From CBDBKL01 sp965206675 (GTDB taxonomy: Bacteria; Bdellovibrionota; Bdellovibrionia; Bdellovibrionales; JAKFYE01): a DNA stretch of 64,000 bases. Position numbers and translations under genes: made by a program. The stretch spans positions 248,001-312,000 of the forward strand of contig CBDBKL010000006.1 of NCBI GenBank assembly GCA_965206675.1. Reading direction: 5' to 3'. Numbering within the stretch: position 1 is the stretch's first letter; each line of letters starts with the position of its first letter. Below are positions 1 to 9,552 of this stretch, in pieces. A model generated the notes under the pieces. The model saw nothing but the letters and a program-made list of their open reading frames with translations, did not search any database and was not told the origin of the DNA.

Positions 1-385
1 CTTTGGGCCAATTCATAGAGGATGTGGACTGAGTGTTTTTTTCAAACCAATATATGTCCCATGACTGACCATCAAATTGAAGTACGCCTATAGCTAAGAA
101 AGGTTCATAGCCGGAAGAAAATAGCGAATCACCAAGAAAAGGTTTATTTGCGGAGATTAAAGATTCACGATGGCTTACAAAAGAAGCCATTTTATTTTTC
201 AAACTCACAATTCGATCTTCCGCACGACGTGACACATTCAGAGCAAACTTTTTAGAAAATTCGTAGAGAAAGGGTTCTTTATCCTCTTGAAAAAGCGATG
301 TTGTTTTCCACAACATCACACCTATAAGGGGCAATAAAATACTCAAGAAAAATAAAAAGATTTTATTTGATACTGATAAGCGCAC
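1..385 (-). CDS. Membrane-anchored sensor-like protein, 5' part only
   Basis: The reading frame is open from a GTG at 385 to the left edge (about 128 residues), so the 3' part lies outside the window. AGAGGGG lies six bases before the GTG, which decides the start. The N-terminus is short and basic (RLSVSNK), followed by one strong hydrophobic segment at about residues 8-25, then a soluble region starting with LWKTTSLFQEDKEPF. This is the look of a protein with one membrane anchor and an extracytoplasmic sensing region, as in many histidine kinases, cyclases and chemoreceptors, but no catalytic domain is inside the window. Function is not assignable. Confidence 0.6.
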   Translation of the reverse strand, partial: MRLSVSNKIFLFFLSILLPLIGVMLWKTTSLFQEDKEPFLYEFSKKFALNVSRRAEDRIVSLKNKMASFVSHRESLISANKPFLGDSLFSSGYEPFLAIGVLQFDGQSWDIYWFEKNTQSTSSMNWPK

Positions 386-605
386 CCCATACCCCTCTAG
401 TTGGCGTATAAATTGCCAACTTATTTTTACCAACCTCTGAGGATCAAGTCATGGACCTTTATAGATGTTTTATACGATCTATAACGCTAAGGGTCGCCAA
501 ATGTATTTTCACAGGCAAAAGAGCTAAATCCTATGGGCGTGATAATCTCATCCACCGTATTTGAAAGTCATGCTCTATTCCGGGAAGGATATTAAAGATA
601 AGCTC

Positions 606-1505
606 TTATAGAAAGGATTTAAGCCACGAACACAGATCTGAAAAGGCACGATCTCTATTTAATTCATTGTATATTTCATGATATTCCCCATCATAAACGA
701 TCAATTTTTTATTTTCAGATCCTAAATCTTTATAAAACTGACGAGTTGACTCAACGCTAACCACATAATCTTCACCTGCCTGCTGAATCAATATGGGCAG
801 GGTGATATTGGCAGCAGACCTTTTCGCTATTTCACAATGCTCTAGGAAAGCCATAAACAAATTCATACTGATTTTATTATGTCTTAGGGGGTCACGTTGA
901 ATTTCAGCAAGAATTTCTGCATCGTGTGTCAACACTGTATCTTCTATCTGATTACTCTCTGTCCAATTGGGCAAAAACTGAGAGACAAATTTGCCGACAA
1001 ACTCTTTAACTCGCGGAACATTCACGGCTATACCAAATAAGGGTGAACTCATCACAAGCCCACTGACTCCCATATCACCCTTTAGGACAAAAGAGCGTGA
1101 CATAATTAGCCCTCCCATTGAGTGACCCAGTAAAATAAGAGGACCTTTTTCTTCTCTGTTTTCAAGCACAAATTCAATAAACAGCATTAAGTCTTCACAA
1201 TAATCTTCAAATTTATCAATGATCCCTCTTTGCCCTTCAGAGCGACCATGCCCTCTGAGGTCCCAGACATAAACATTCCAATCTTCTAAAACAGCCCGAG
1301 CCAATCTATCATAACAGTCCGAGTGCTCACCCAAACCATGAGTCACAATCAGGGAGCCTTTTGGGTTTTTTGATATCCACTGTTGATAAAAGAGCTCTAC
1401 CCCTTTGAACCCTTTTAAATAACCTTCCATACGTTTTTCCATACCTACAATCCCTTTACATTTTCTTTTCCAACAACCCCGCTCCGTAGCTTTATTCTTA
1501 TTCAT
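606..1505 (-). CDS. Alpha/beta hydrolase, monoacylglycerol-lipase type
   Basis: This is a cytoplasmic serine hydrolase of the Hydrolase_4/serine aminopeptidase S33 group, which cleaves acylglycerols or lysophospholipids. The family signs are all visible: oxyanion loop HGLGE (about 56-60), RGHGRSEG (84-91), nucleophile elbow GHSMGG with Ser129, acid Asp246 in AGEDYVV and His276 in GEYHE. Length (299) fits bacterial monoglyceride lipases. The first 21 residues are unusually basic and unlike the family, and ATG 1442 follows an AAAGG box, so translation may start there (MEKRMEGY). No signal peptide is seen. It stands alone, with 220 bases on one side and 257 on the other. Substrate is inferred from family only. 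Confidence 0.85.
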   Translation of the reverse strand: MNKNKATERGCWKRKCKGIVGMEKRMEGYLKGFKGVELFYQQWISKNPKGSLIVTHGLGEHSDCYDRLARAVLEDWNVYVWDLRGHGRSEGQRGIIDKFEDYCEDLMLFIEFVLENREEKGPLILLGHSMGGLIMSRSFVLKGDMGVSGLVMSSPLFGIAVNVPRVKEFVGKFVSQFLPNWTESNQIEDTVLTHDAEILAEIQRDPLRHNKISMNLFMAFLEHCEIAKRSAANITLPILIQQAGEDYVVSVESTRQFYKDLGSENKKLIVYDGEYHEIYNELNRDRAFSDLCSWLKSFL

Positions 1506-1762
1506 ATTTCATTCATAGGTCAATCCTACTATCTGTAGAATATTCTTCTTTTTAACAAATAAAATACACTTTTTAAATTCTGATTTTAAAAAATGAAATA
1601 ACCCCATTCTTACAATGATTACGATCTTAATCATTCAATATAAAAACACTATCTTGCAACTCATCTCAGAGCATTGTATATAAAATTCTAACTGAATGCG
1701 AGAAGCACTGTTATTTAAGATACACAAAGATAGAAATTTAATACTACAAACCTAGGAATACT

Positions 1763-2971
1763 ATGTATACAGTAAAAGCAAATAGGACCTATGATTTTAA
1801 AAGAGAAAACTCTTCCTCTCTCTTTCCAAACCTGCACAGATATCCAGCTACAATGCTTCCTCAAATAGGAATTCAGTTATTTAAAGAACTCAATATAAAA
1901 AAGGGGGTCTTGCTTGATCCCTACTGTGGAACAGGATCATCCTTTCTGGCCGGTATCACTTCCGGAATTGAAGAATTTCATGGCTTTGATATCAACCCTC
2001 TCGCTGTCACTATTGCAAAGGCAAAATATACAAGAATAAGTAGAAAAACATTTCTAAATTATAAAACAAATGTCACTGATTCTTTTTTTCAAGGTTTTGA
2101 TTTCTTGGAAAACCCCTCTGTCACAAACTTAAATTTTTGGTTCTCAAATCGTGCTATTAAGGATTTAAATACTATCAAGTATTCCATATTAACTGAAGTG
2201 GCTGAACCCAAGTATCAAAATCTTTTTTGGACAGCTTTTTCCGAAACAGTCCGTACTGTCTCCTATACACGAAACAGTGAATTTAAACTCTACCGAATGG
2301 AAGAGAAGAAAAGAAAAGAATTTAAACCCGATACTTATGAAATCTTTCTGGAAAATCTTAATAGAGTGGAAGAAACTTATTTTAGCACTTACTATCCTTT
2401 ATTGAAAAATAAAAAGTTCCTTATCAAATCACAAAGTTTTCGCCAAGGAAAACAAAAATATGATGTTGTTCTCACTAGTCCACCCTATGGAGATAGTCGA
2501 ACAACAGTGGCTTATGGGCAATATTCCACTCTTTCGAATGAATGGATGGACGTTGCAGGTGCACGTAAGATAGATTCTCATCTCATGGGTGGCTCTACGG
2601 CAGACACTCTTTATCAAACAGGGTTATTAAAAAACCCTATATTAAAAATAGCGAAAAAAGATATGAAAAGAGCGTTGCAAGTTTCTGCCTTTTATATGGA
2701 TTTGGAAAATTCGATTAAACATGTTGCACACTCTGTAAAAGAAGCGGGATATGCAATTTATATTGTTGGCAATCGAACAGTAAAAAATGTCACTCTGCCC
2801 ACAGATCAATTCATTGCCGAACGGTTTGAAAAAAACGGTTTAAAACATGTATTCACCTATAGGAGAAATATTTCTTCTAAGGTTATGCCTCAAAAAAATT
2901 CCCCAACGAATGTTCAGGGAACTAAGGTTAAAACGATGAACACAGAGTATATCGTTGTCTGCCAGAAATAA
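1763..2971 (+). CDS. DNA amino-methyltransferase (N4-cytosine/N6-adenine type), orphan
   Basis: AdoMet-dependent DNA methyltransferase of 402 residues. Motif I is DPYCGTGSS at about 52-60, followed by the acidic AdoMet-binding FDINPLA at about 75-81. The catalytic motif TSPPYGDS lies near 237-244; SPPY is most typical of N4-cytosine enzymes. Motif I comes first and the long middle stretch would be the target-recognition region (alpha-like order). The N-terminal HRYPATMLPQ is a family signature of this solitary group. AGGA lies just before the ATG. No restriction endonuclease is next to it; the convergent neighbour two bases away is addA, so it looks like an orphan methylase for regulation or phage/plasmid protection (inference). 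Confidence 0.85.
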   Translation: MYTVKANRTYDFKRENSSSLFPNLHRYPATMLPQIGIQLFKELNIKKGVLLDPYCGTGSSFLAGITSGIEEFHGFDINPLAVTIAKAKYTRISRKTFLNYKTNVTDSFFQGFDFLENPSVTNLNFWFSNRAIKDLNTIKYSILTEVAEPKYQNLFWTAFSETVRTVSYTRNSEFKLYRMEEKKRKEFKPDTYEIFLENLNRVEETYFSTYYPLLKNKKFLIKSQSFRQGKQKYDVVLTSPPYGDSRTTVAYGQYSTLSNEWMDVAGARKIDSHLMGGSTADTLYQTGLLKNPILKIAKKDMKRALQVSAFYMDLENSIKHVAHSVKEAGYAIYIVGNRTVKNVTLPTDQFIAERFEKNGLKHVFTYRRNISSKVMPQKNSPTNVQGTKVKTMNTEYIVVCQK

Positions 2972-2972
2972 A

Positions 2973-5900
2973 TTAACATATATCTTTCCAGCTTTTAGAA
3001 TAAACTTTCTCCGTTAGAGGATATAGAAGAACTAGTCGAACATCTTTTACCGAATGCTTTGAATTAAGAGCTTCTGCATAGGCGGCCATCTGAAGAAAAC
3101 CCTCCTCCTTATGAACCGTTCCTGTTTTGTAATCGATAATCCATCGCACATTATCCACATCTCCCCAAAGATCTATACGCCCCTCTGTAATAATATTGTC
3201 CTTTCGATATAGGTACGGCCACTCCGGCTTTCCGTTTTTCAATAGCTCTTTCATCGGAGGTTCTTTTAAATTCAATACGTACTGAACCCCATCTTTTTGC
3301 AAAAGCTGACTGTCAATCTCACGCCCACTAGACAACTGATAAGAAAGCTCTTCTAAATCTGCATGTATCTGTGTTCCCCTCAAAGTTTTTTCTATATAGT
3401 TTATTTTATCAGTTAGTGATATTTTACGAGAAGACAAGAAATCTCTAGATGATGAAGCCCCTTCTTTACCCTCTCTTTGCCTTACCAAATCACTCACTGA
3501 TTGAAATTGTGCAAGACGAGAGCTCCATTTCCACTCTATAGGTTTTAAAATATTTCCACCCTCTTCTCTATTATCAAAAGTCTCCCCTATATTTTCAGAA
3601 GAGGAATCTTCCGATAATTCTGCTCCTTGTAAAAGAGTATCTTTTTGTCGCTGGTTTTTCTCCCTACTCAAAGATTCATCACCCACAGAAGGCCCTGTCT
3701 CACTAAAGTCACTAAAAACAGTGTATGTAAATTGTTTTTCTTTTTTCTGATTTGGTTCCGCTTCAGACTGATCTTCTAAAACAGCCTCTTCGCTGGATAG
3801 AAGTTTCCTTTCTGTAGACATAATTTGTATATGTGCGTTTAAGTTGTTAAAGAAATCAGAATCTGTGAGCTTTTTTAATATAGAGTCCTTCTTTACCTTC
3901 CCTCTTCCTGTCAACCAAACCTCTTCTTTTGCCCTTGTCACAGCAACATAAAACAATCTCTCCAATTCACCCAATTTCCATTCCGTTTTCTTCTTACGCC
4001 AAGACTCCATAGGGGGTAAACGCTTTTTCCTAGAATCAGAAGAGACTTCAAGAGGCGGAGAAATTTTTAAGCCATATTTTTTATCATCTTCATTAAACTC
4101 TAACAGGTCGTCAGGTTTTTTCCCATCGTCAAATTTATGAATGAAGGGAATAAATACACAATCAAATTCTAAACCCTTTGCCTTATGAATCGTCATAATA
4201 TGTACTCTTTGAGACTCAACGGAAGAAACAGCATCCTCCTCCTTATTATCCAGTTCCATATTGGCAATAAACTCCAGACAGTTAAAATCAAAACGATGAT
4301 CCTGAAGTTTTAGCAAACTTATAAATTTACAGATATTGGCCTCTTTCTGCCCCGTTGGATCAAGGGCGAGAGACGATTTCAATAATCCTCTCTCTAAAAC
4401 AATCTCCACCAAAGTCTCTGTTAAACCAATTGTCTGTACCTTTTCTTGATAAGATTTTAAAAGTTCAACGCTCTCAATGTTTTTATCCTTAATCCTATTC
4501 CATAAATCGCCCCTGTGTTCTGCAAACTGAGCAAGAACTGAAGGTTCAACAAAAAACCATGGAGATCTTAAGACACCTACTAAAGAGAGGTCATCATGGG
4601 GATTTATTAATACTTTTGTAATTTGTACTAAATCTTGCACTTCACGTCTTTCTCCAAAAACTCCTGAAGCTGATATCTGAGTGACTAAGCCTTTTTGGGA
4701 TAAAAATCTATCCACCTCTTGGGCTTGCCGATTTGTTCGACATAAAACCGCAATTGTTTTTTCAGGAAAGTTCTTTGAAAGCCTTATTATTTCTTTGCAA
4801 ATAAAATCCTTTTCCCTTTCTTCTTCCTTTTTGCTCTCTTTATCATCACTGTCTTTTTCTATCTCTCCCGCCTCATGACTTTCTTTCTCTCTATCTGCAA
4901 CTTTTCCCTTTTCTTTTTCTCCACTTTTTACCCTTTTCTCTTTGCCTATTTCTTCTTGTTCCTCAGTAATATAAAAGTTGGCCACATTTTTTTTAGGATC
5001 AAATGAATCGTCCTCTTTGGGACCCATATTTTTAAATTGGTCAGAATTTATTTTCTGAAATAATTCATTAATAAAGGCAATCAATGAGGGAGCAGATCTA
5101 TAATTTGTAGACATCTCCTCTATTTCACCATCAAGAGATCCTATTTCCTTTACTTTCTCATCAAAGACATAGGGTCTCGCTCCTCTGAACAAATAAATAC
5201 TCTGCTGAGAATCTCCTACCAGAAAGTGAGAATGTTTTCCCGTAAACTCCCTTAACATCTCCACTTGACTAGGGCTTGTATCCTGAAACTCATCAATCAA
5301 CCAATAATCCCATTCTTGAGAAAACCTCTTTACACATTCGGGATACTTCTTTAATAAATATCTACAAACGGGACCTAAATCACTCTCCGTTAAAGAACCC
5401 ATTTGCAATCGATAATCCCATAACTTAGAATTAAATTCTTCTGACAATTTTTGAAAAACTTTATGAGTTTTTTCGGACTTTTTCCAAAACCTAGGATCAT
5501 AATTCACTTCCTTAAATATCTTTAACTCACGGATAATAGATTTTGCTCTATCTTTTAAACTTTGAGGGACAGATTTTGACTGAGACAATCCACGATTTGT
5601 GATACTAGCTTCACTAATGTATTTATAAACATCTTGCCATGAGGTTTTACTCAATATTACTTTAAGCTGCTTCTGCAAGTTTTCCCATGATGAAGTTAAA
5701 TCACCACAACACCCAAGCTCCCCTAAGAAACTTTCTAGTTCATCCTTTACTTTATCACAATACTCTTTCCACACTCCCTCTTCGAGGGTTTGAGAATCAT
5801 AAATAGACCAACCTGAACATGATAAAAGCATCTCTCTTTCTAATTTTATTAAAGATTCATTTATTTCCCCTATTGAATAATCTTCTAACAAACCAGCATA

Positions 5901-6311
5901 TTCTTGTTGAGATTCCATAATTTTCTTAAGAATCTTCTTAGCCTCCTTTTTATTTTCTCTTTCAGTGATAAAACGAAAATCAGAATCAATCCCTAATTGC
6001 ATCCCATATCTTTTTATAAAGAGATTTAAAAACCCATCAATTGTTGTAACCATCAGGTTACTTTTCGACAGCGTAAACTGTATAAGATCTTGAGAGCCTT
6101 TCTCTATAGCTTTTTTTGTTAACCGCTCTCTTAATTCCTGAGTGGCCTTTCTTGTAAAAGTTGTGACCACAACACGAGGATAGCGTTCGTTTTCTTTATA
6201 AAACGCCTCTACCACTTGAAACACATGATCGACCAACTTTGTGGTTTTACCCGACCCCGCCACTGCACTATAAATGATCGGTTTTTCTAATTTAAATGAG
6301 GTGCCCTGCAT
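2973..6311 (-). CDS. addA: AddA-like helicase-nuclease subunit
   Basis: UvrD/PcrA superfamily 1 helicase fused to a PD-(D/E)XK nuclease, the motor subunit of AddAB double-strand-break end processing. Visible signs: Walker A AVAGSGKTTK near the N-terminus, Walker B DEFQDTSPSQ about 345 residues in, motif V/VI region VHIMTIHKAKGLEFD and FYVAVTRAKEE, and a C-terminal nuclease core GRIDLWGD...WIIDYKTG. The start at 6311 is chosen because GGAG sits six bases upstream; an ATG at 6329 has no ribosome binding site. The gene overlaps the end of addB by 25 bases, so the pair is translationally coupled. Two Lys/Glu-rich low-complexity insertions (about residues 450-510 and 830-945) are unusual. Confidence 0.88.
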   Translation of the reverse strand: MQGTSFKLEKPIIYSAVAGSGKTTKLVDHVFQVVEAFYKENERYPRVVVTTFTRKATQELRERLTKKAIEKGSQDLIQFTLSKSNLMVTTIDGFLNLFIKRYGMQLGIDSDFRFITERENKKEAKKILKKIMESQQEYAGLLEDYSIGEINESLIKLEREMLLSCSGWSIYDSQTLEEGVWKEYCDKVKDELESFLGELGCCGDLTSSWENLQKQLKVILSKTSWQDVYKYISEASITNRGLSQSKSVPQSLKDRAKSIIRELKIFKEVNYDPRFWKKSEKTHKVFQKLSEEFNSKLWDYRLQMGSLTESDLGPVCRYLLKKYPECVKRFSQEWDYWLIDEFQDTSPSQVEMLREFTGKHSHFLVGDSQQSIYLFRGARPYVFDEKVKEIGSLDGEIEEMSTNYRSAPSLIAFINELFQKINSDQFKNMGPKEDDSFDPKKNVANFYITEEQEEIGKEKRVKSGEKEKGKVADREKESHEAGEIEKDSDDKESKKEEEREKDFICKEIIRLSKNFPEKTIAVLCRTNRQAQEVDRFLSQKGLVTQISASGVFGERREVQDLVQITKVLINPHDDLSLVGVLRSPWFFVEPSVLAQFAEHRGDLWNRIKDKNIESVELLKSYQEKVQTIGLTETLVEIVLERGLLKSSLALDPTGQKEANICKFISLLKLQDHRFDFNCLEFIANMELDNKEEDAVSSVESQRVHIMTIHKAKGLEFDCVFIPFIHKFDDGKKPDDLLEFNEDDKKYGLKISPPLEVSSDSRKKRLPPMESWRKKKTEWKLGELERLFYVAVTRAKEEVWLTGRGKVKKDSILKKLTDSDFFNNLNAHIQIMSTERKLLSSEEAVLEDQSEAEPNQKKEKQFTYTVFSDFSETGPSVGDESLSREKNQRQKDTLLQGAELSEDSSSENIGETFDNREEGGNILKPIEWKWSSRLAQFQSVSDLVRQREGKEGASSSRDFLSSRKISLTDKINYIEKTLRGTQIHADLEELSYQLSSGREIDSQLLQKDGVQYVLNLKEPPMKELLKNGKPEWPYLYRKDNIITEGRIDLWGDVDNVRWIIDYKTGTVHKEEGFLQMAAYAEALNSKHSVKDVRLVLLYPLTEKVYSKSWKDIC

Positions 6312-9300
6312 ATACCTCTCCAATGACATTTCTCACAATCTTCAGTCTTTTTAGGTTTTGGCGTGAAATCTCTTTCGTTTATTCTATGAATAACATCAAC
6401 AAGATAACTTTTAAAGACTGAGTACAGATCCACAAGTTTCTTATCATCTATATATTCACCCTTACCATTAATTGAGACATCAATACACCCAATGTTTTCC
6501 TTCAGTGATTTATAAAATTCTTCTTTATATTTTATATCGGGAAACAAATCTCCAGATTCACCCTTCATTAAAAGTCCAGTATCTCTTTTTAAAGGGTTTA
6601 CAAAAAAATAAACGGCTCCCAATATAGAGCGAGCATCAGTATCCGCAAGACCAGCTTCAAGAGCCATAGCATAAAGTATCAGTTGCAACTCATCATTTTT
6701 TTTCCAAGATCCATGATGATGACGTCCACTTTTTGAAAATTTATAATCTATAACGACACATTCCCTCCCATTGTTTTTGTCCACTCTATCTATCCAACCC
6801 TTAAACGGAACAGCCCCTTCTTTTTGAGTTTTTGAAAACTCTCCCGTTTTAGAATCAATATAACCTTCTACACACACTTCATCTTTTTCTGTTACAAGCC
6901 CCTTGTATTCTTCTCTCCACGCTCTTTCAAAAGCTATAAAGTTTTTAGATATACTTAAGTATCTTTTTCTCTGGCAATCCCAGATAGATCGACATTTGAT
7001 AGGAAGTTTTATAGCTTTCCGAGATTCTTCAATAAGCTTAAGAATATCTTCGTCACATAACTCTTCATTGATTTTCTCAAGAAGTTTAGGAAATAATTTA
7101 TGAATTAAGTTCCCTCTACTCATGTAATCCAGATCGATATCCCATTCCGGCTCTGACCTTAACCCATACACTTTTCTTGCAGAAAAAATAAACGGACACT
7201 TTACAAAATCCTGAAGTACGGAAACTGATAAAGAGTAATCAAAAGTTTCATCAACTTTACAATAAGATGAATTCTCTATTTTTTTCTTTAGATCTTTATT
7301 TTTATTTATAAAATCCTGATAAAATTTTAGATCTTCATTTATAATACCTTGATGGAAGCTCTGATCTTCAGACTTCATAAAACGGTTAAATAGGCTTTGT
7401 TCAAAATCCAAAACAGTTAAGTGGGGTTCATTGTTTTTAGAAAGTTGTAAGCCACTCACCACCTCTGAAACACCAGAAGGATTCTTTATAAACTGTGACT
7501 TCGATAGCTCCTCTGAGTCTTCTTTTACAGGAATAAATGAACTCTGTTGTTCTGACGTATCTTTTAATGCTATTTTTTGCCAAAGGTAAGGGGGGTTTAA
7601 AACTTTTCCCTCAAAATCGGTTTCAGAAAAATTAAAAACCACCTCTTTAATCTTCTGTGATCCCACAATCCATTGTGTTTGAAATTCTAAATTTAATATA
7701 TCCGAAAGAGGAACCAAAAATCCTATTTTATCCCTTATGATATCCGTATCAGAACGCAGAACAGATGTTTTACGAGACACTCTCAGGGCATTTTCCGAAA
7801 GCCCCATTAGAATAATATGAGAAGCTCCAATGCTCTCGCCAGATGATATATCACAAATTTGAACTCCGTCTTCTTTTTCATCAGACATCTCTACTTCCAC
7901 AGAAGATAAAGAATCTTGAAGATAACTCAACCAATCTATAGGATAAAATTTATCTTGTTCTGAAGTCTCTTCCATCATTTTTTGCAGAGGTTTTTCCAAC
8001 AACTCAGGGGAAGGTTTTTTGGACAAAGATAAAGACCACTCTAAAAACTCTTTGAATTTGATTTTTTTATTTTCTTTAATAAGGGAGTTTTTTGTATCCG
8101 GTAAATTAAATTCCTTCCTATCATAGAGATTCAGATTTTTTTTCTTAAAATAACGATACTTATCACTTACATTTTCCTCATCATAAAAGGTTGCCATTTC
8201 AAGATAAGAAAAATCATACTTTCTAATTCTTATCTCTAGTTGAGAAAGCCAGTGATTCATTTGCGGAAAAGATAACAGTGCAGAAGCCCTACGCCTTTTT
8301 AAAAGTAGACCGTCAACATCTGAATACATTTTTAAGATCGGCCAATAGTAACCCACATCAGGGGCCATAATGGCAATACTGTCAGGAGGTATACCAGCTT
8401 CTAACCATGAACGGACTTTAGAGATTGCAAATTTGACTTCAGATAATGCACTTTTAAAACGTTCAGCTTGATAGAGTGCATGAGTTTTAGAGTTTTCAGC
8501 CGATCCCATATCCTGTGTATTTTTAGCTAATTCCTCAATTTTTTTATTTCTTAAGTTTTCTTTTTTACCTTCCCCTTTACTCTGAAGATTATCCTTGGAA
8601 AAATTCTTATTTTCCCCTTTAAAAGATTTTTCTAGAGTATCTTCATTTTCTAACAGATTTTTTTTCACAGGCTTTTTTGAAAGCTCATTCTGAATTAGAA
8701 GAGAATATGATTGCAACACCTCACCTTGATACTCTTCTTTCCATGAGGGGTGAGGCATTAATAACTGAATATCGATAAACCTTCCCATCTGTATAAAAAG
8801 CTCAGCCTCCACTTCATGCAAATAGGGACCTACATCAACAACCAAAGAACGATCCCATAATGACTCCACATTCACATCATGTAAAAGCAATGCCGGTATC
8901 CATGAACGGACAATAAGATTTTTACCTTTCAATTGATTGAAAAAGTGAGAAGAAAGTTGAAACCACTTGCCCCATCGTTCATGAGCAGAAGCATGAGATT
9001 TTAACCACCCCTTTATTTGTTCAAGTCCTTCTGGATGAGAAATTATTGGTAAAAACTGATTTATATATTCCAATACAATCCCAGCAGTTCCTGGTTGTTG
9101 AAGACCTAAATCTTTCAAAGATTCTTGAATTTTCAATCGAGCTAAAGTGGGGCTTATGCATTTATATTTTAAGGGACTTAGTTTATATAAATTCTCCCAA
9201 AACTCCTTTGCTCTTAAAACGGAACAACCTTCTAATAAAACATTTTCTTTTAAGAATCTTTCTTGATAGATCCTCTTTGACATCAAATCGGCCACTAGCC

Positions 9301-9379
9301 ATGTTTGACTTTTGGGATCAAATGCATCTATGTATTTCTGTTTATCATCTGGTGAATTTATTCTATGAACCTGAAGCAT
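6287..9379 (-). CDS. addB: AddB-like nuclease with Fe-S cluster
   Basis: Second subunit of the AddAB-type recombination nuclease (1030 residues). The C-terminal part carries a PD-(D/E)XK domain: GWIDRVD, then VVIDYKF and LQLILYAMALEAG (the Q-x-x-x-Y helix). Four cysteines match the AddB iron-sulfur clasp: one in KCPFIFSARKVYGL near residue 727 and C1015, C1018, C1024 in CEKCHWRGIC. The N-terminus lacks a Walker A motif, as in proteobacterial AddB subunits whose helicase half is inactive. A Lys/Glu/Asn-rich low-complexity stretch (about 235-300) interrupts the helicase-like half. It is the first gene of the addB-addA operon. The ATG at 9379 has no clear ribosome binding site. Confidence 0.85.
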   Translation of the reverse strand: MLQVHRINSPDDKQKYIDAFDPKSQTWLVADLMSKRIYQERFLKENVLLEGCSVLRAKEFWENLYKLSPLKYKCISPTLARLKIQESLKDLGLQQPGTAGIVLEYINQFLPIISHPEGLEQIKGWLKSHASAHERWGKWFQLSSHFFNQLKGKNLIVRSWIPALLLHDVNVESLWDRSLVVDVGPYLHEVEAELFIQMGRFIDIQLLMPHPSWKEEYQGEVLQSYSLLIQNELSKKPVKKNLLENEDTLEKSFKGENKNFSKDNLQSKGEGKKENLRNKKIEELAKNTQDMGSAENSKTHALYQAERFKSALSEVKFAISKVRSWLEAGIPPDSIAIMAPDVGYYWPILKMYSDVDGLLLKRRRASALLSFPQMNHWLSQLEIRIRKYDFSYLEMATFYDEENVSDKYRYFKKKNLNLYDRKEFNLPDTKNSLIKENKKIKFKEFLEWSLSLSKKPSPELLEKPLQKMMEETSEQDKFYPIDWLSYLQDSLSSVEVEMSDEKEDGVQICDISSGESIGASHIILMGLSENALRVSRKTSVLRSDTDIIRDKIGFLVPLSDILNLEFQTQWIVGSQKIKEVVFNFSETDFEGKVLNPPYLWQKIALKDTSEQQSSFIPVKEDSEELSKSQFIKNPSGVSEVVSGLQLSKNNEPHLTVLDFEQSLFNRFMKSEDQSFHQGIINEDLKFYQDFINKNKDLKKKIENSSYCKVDETFDYSLSVSVLQDFVKCPFIFSARKVYGLRSEPEWDIDLDYMSRGNLIHKLFPKLLEKINEELCDEDILKLIEESRKAIKLPIKCRSIWDCQRKRYLSISKNFIAFERAWREEYKGLVTEKDEVCVEGYIDSKTGEFSKTQKEGAVPFKGWIDRVDKNNGRECVVIDYKFSKSGRHHHGSWKKNDELQLILYAMALEAGLADTDARSILGAVYFFVNPLKRDTGLLMKGESGDLFPDIKYKEEFYKSLKENIGCIDVSINGKGEYIDDKKLVDLYSVFKSYLVDVIHRINERDFTPKPKKTEDCEKCHWRGICRAPHLN

Positions 9380-9552
9380 AAGGTTAATATTAATGGAACA
9401 CTTAGCAAATATTCAACTCCTTTTCTTTCTTATAAAATAAAGAATTAAAAAATCTCTCACTTTTTCTTCTATAATTATCTTAAAATAAAGATCTATGTGA
9501 TGTATAGTAACCTCCTACGATAAAATAAAAACTACATCTGGAGAATAGTCAT

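Noticed and set aside
451..564. 37-codon plus-strand frame with GAGGA before its ATG
   Set aside because: Composition (many Arg/Cys, no hydrophobic core) does not look coding and it overlaps the upstream region of two minus-strand genes; too little support.
1763..6311. Methylase plus neighbouring nuclease-helicase as a restriction or BREX-like system
   Set aside because: The helicase-nuclease pair has the full AddAB signature including the AddB Fe-S cysteines, and the genes are convergent, not an operon.
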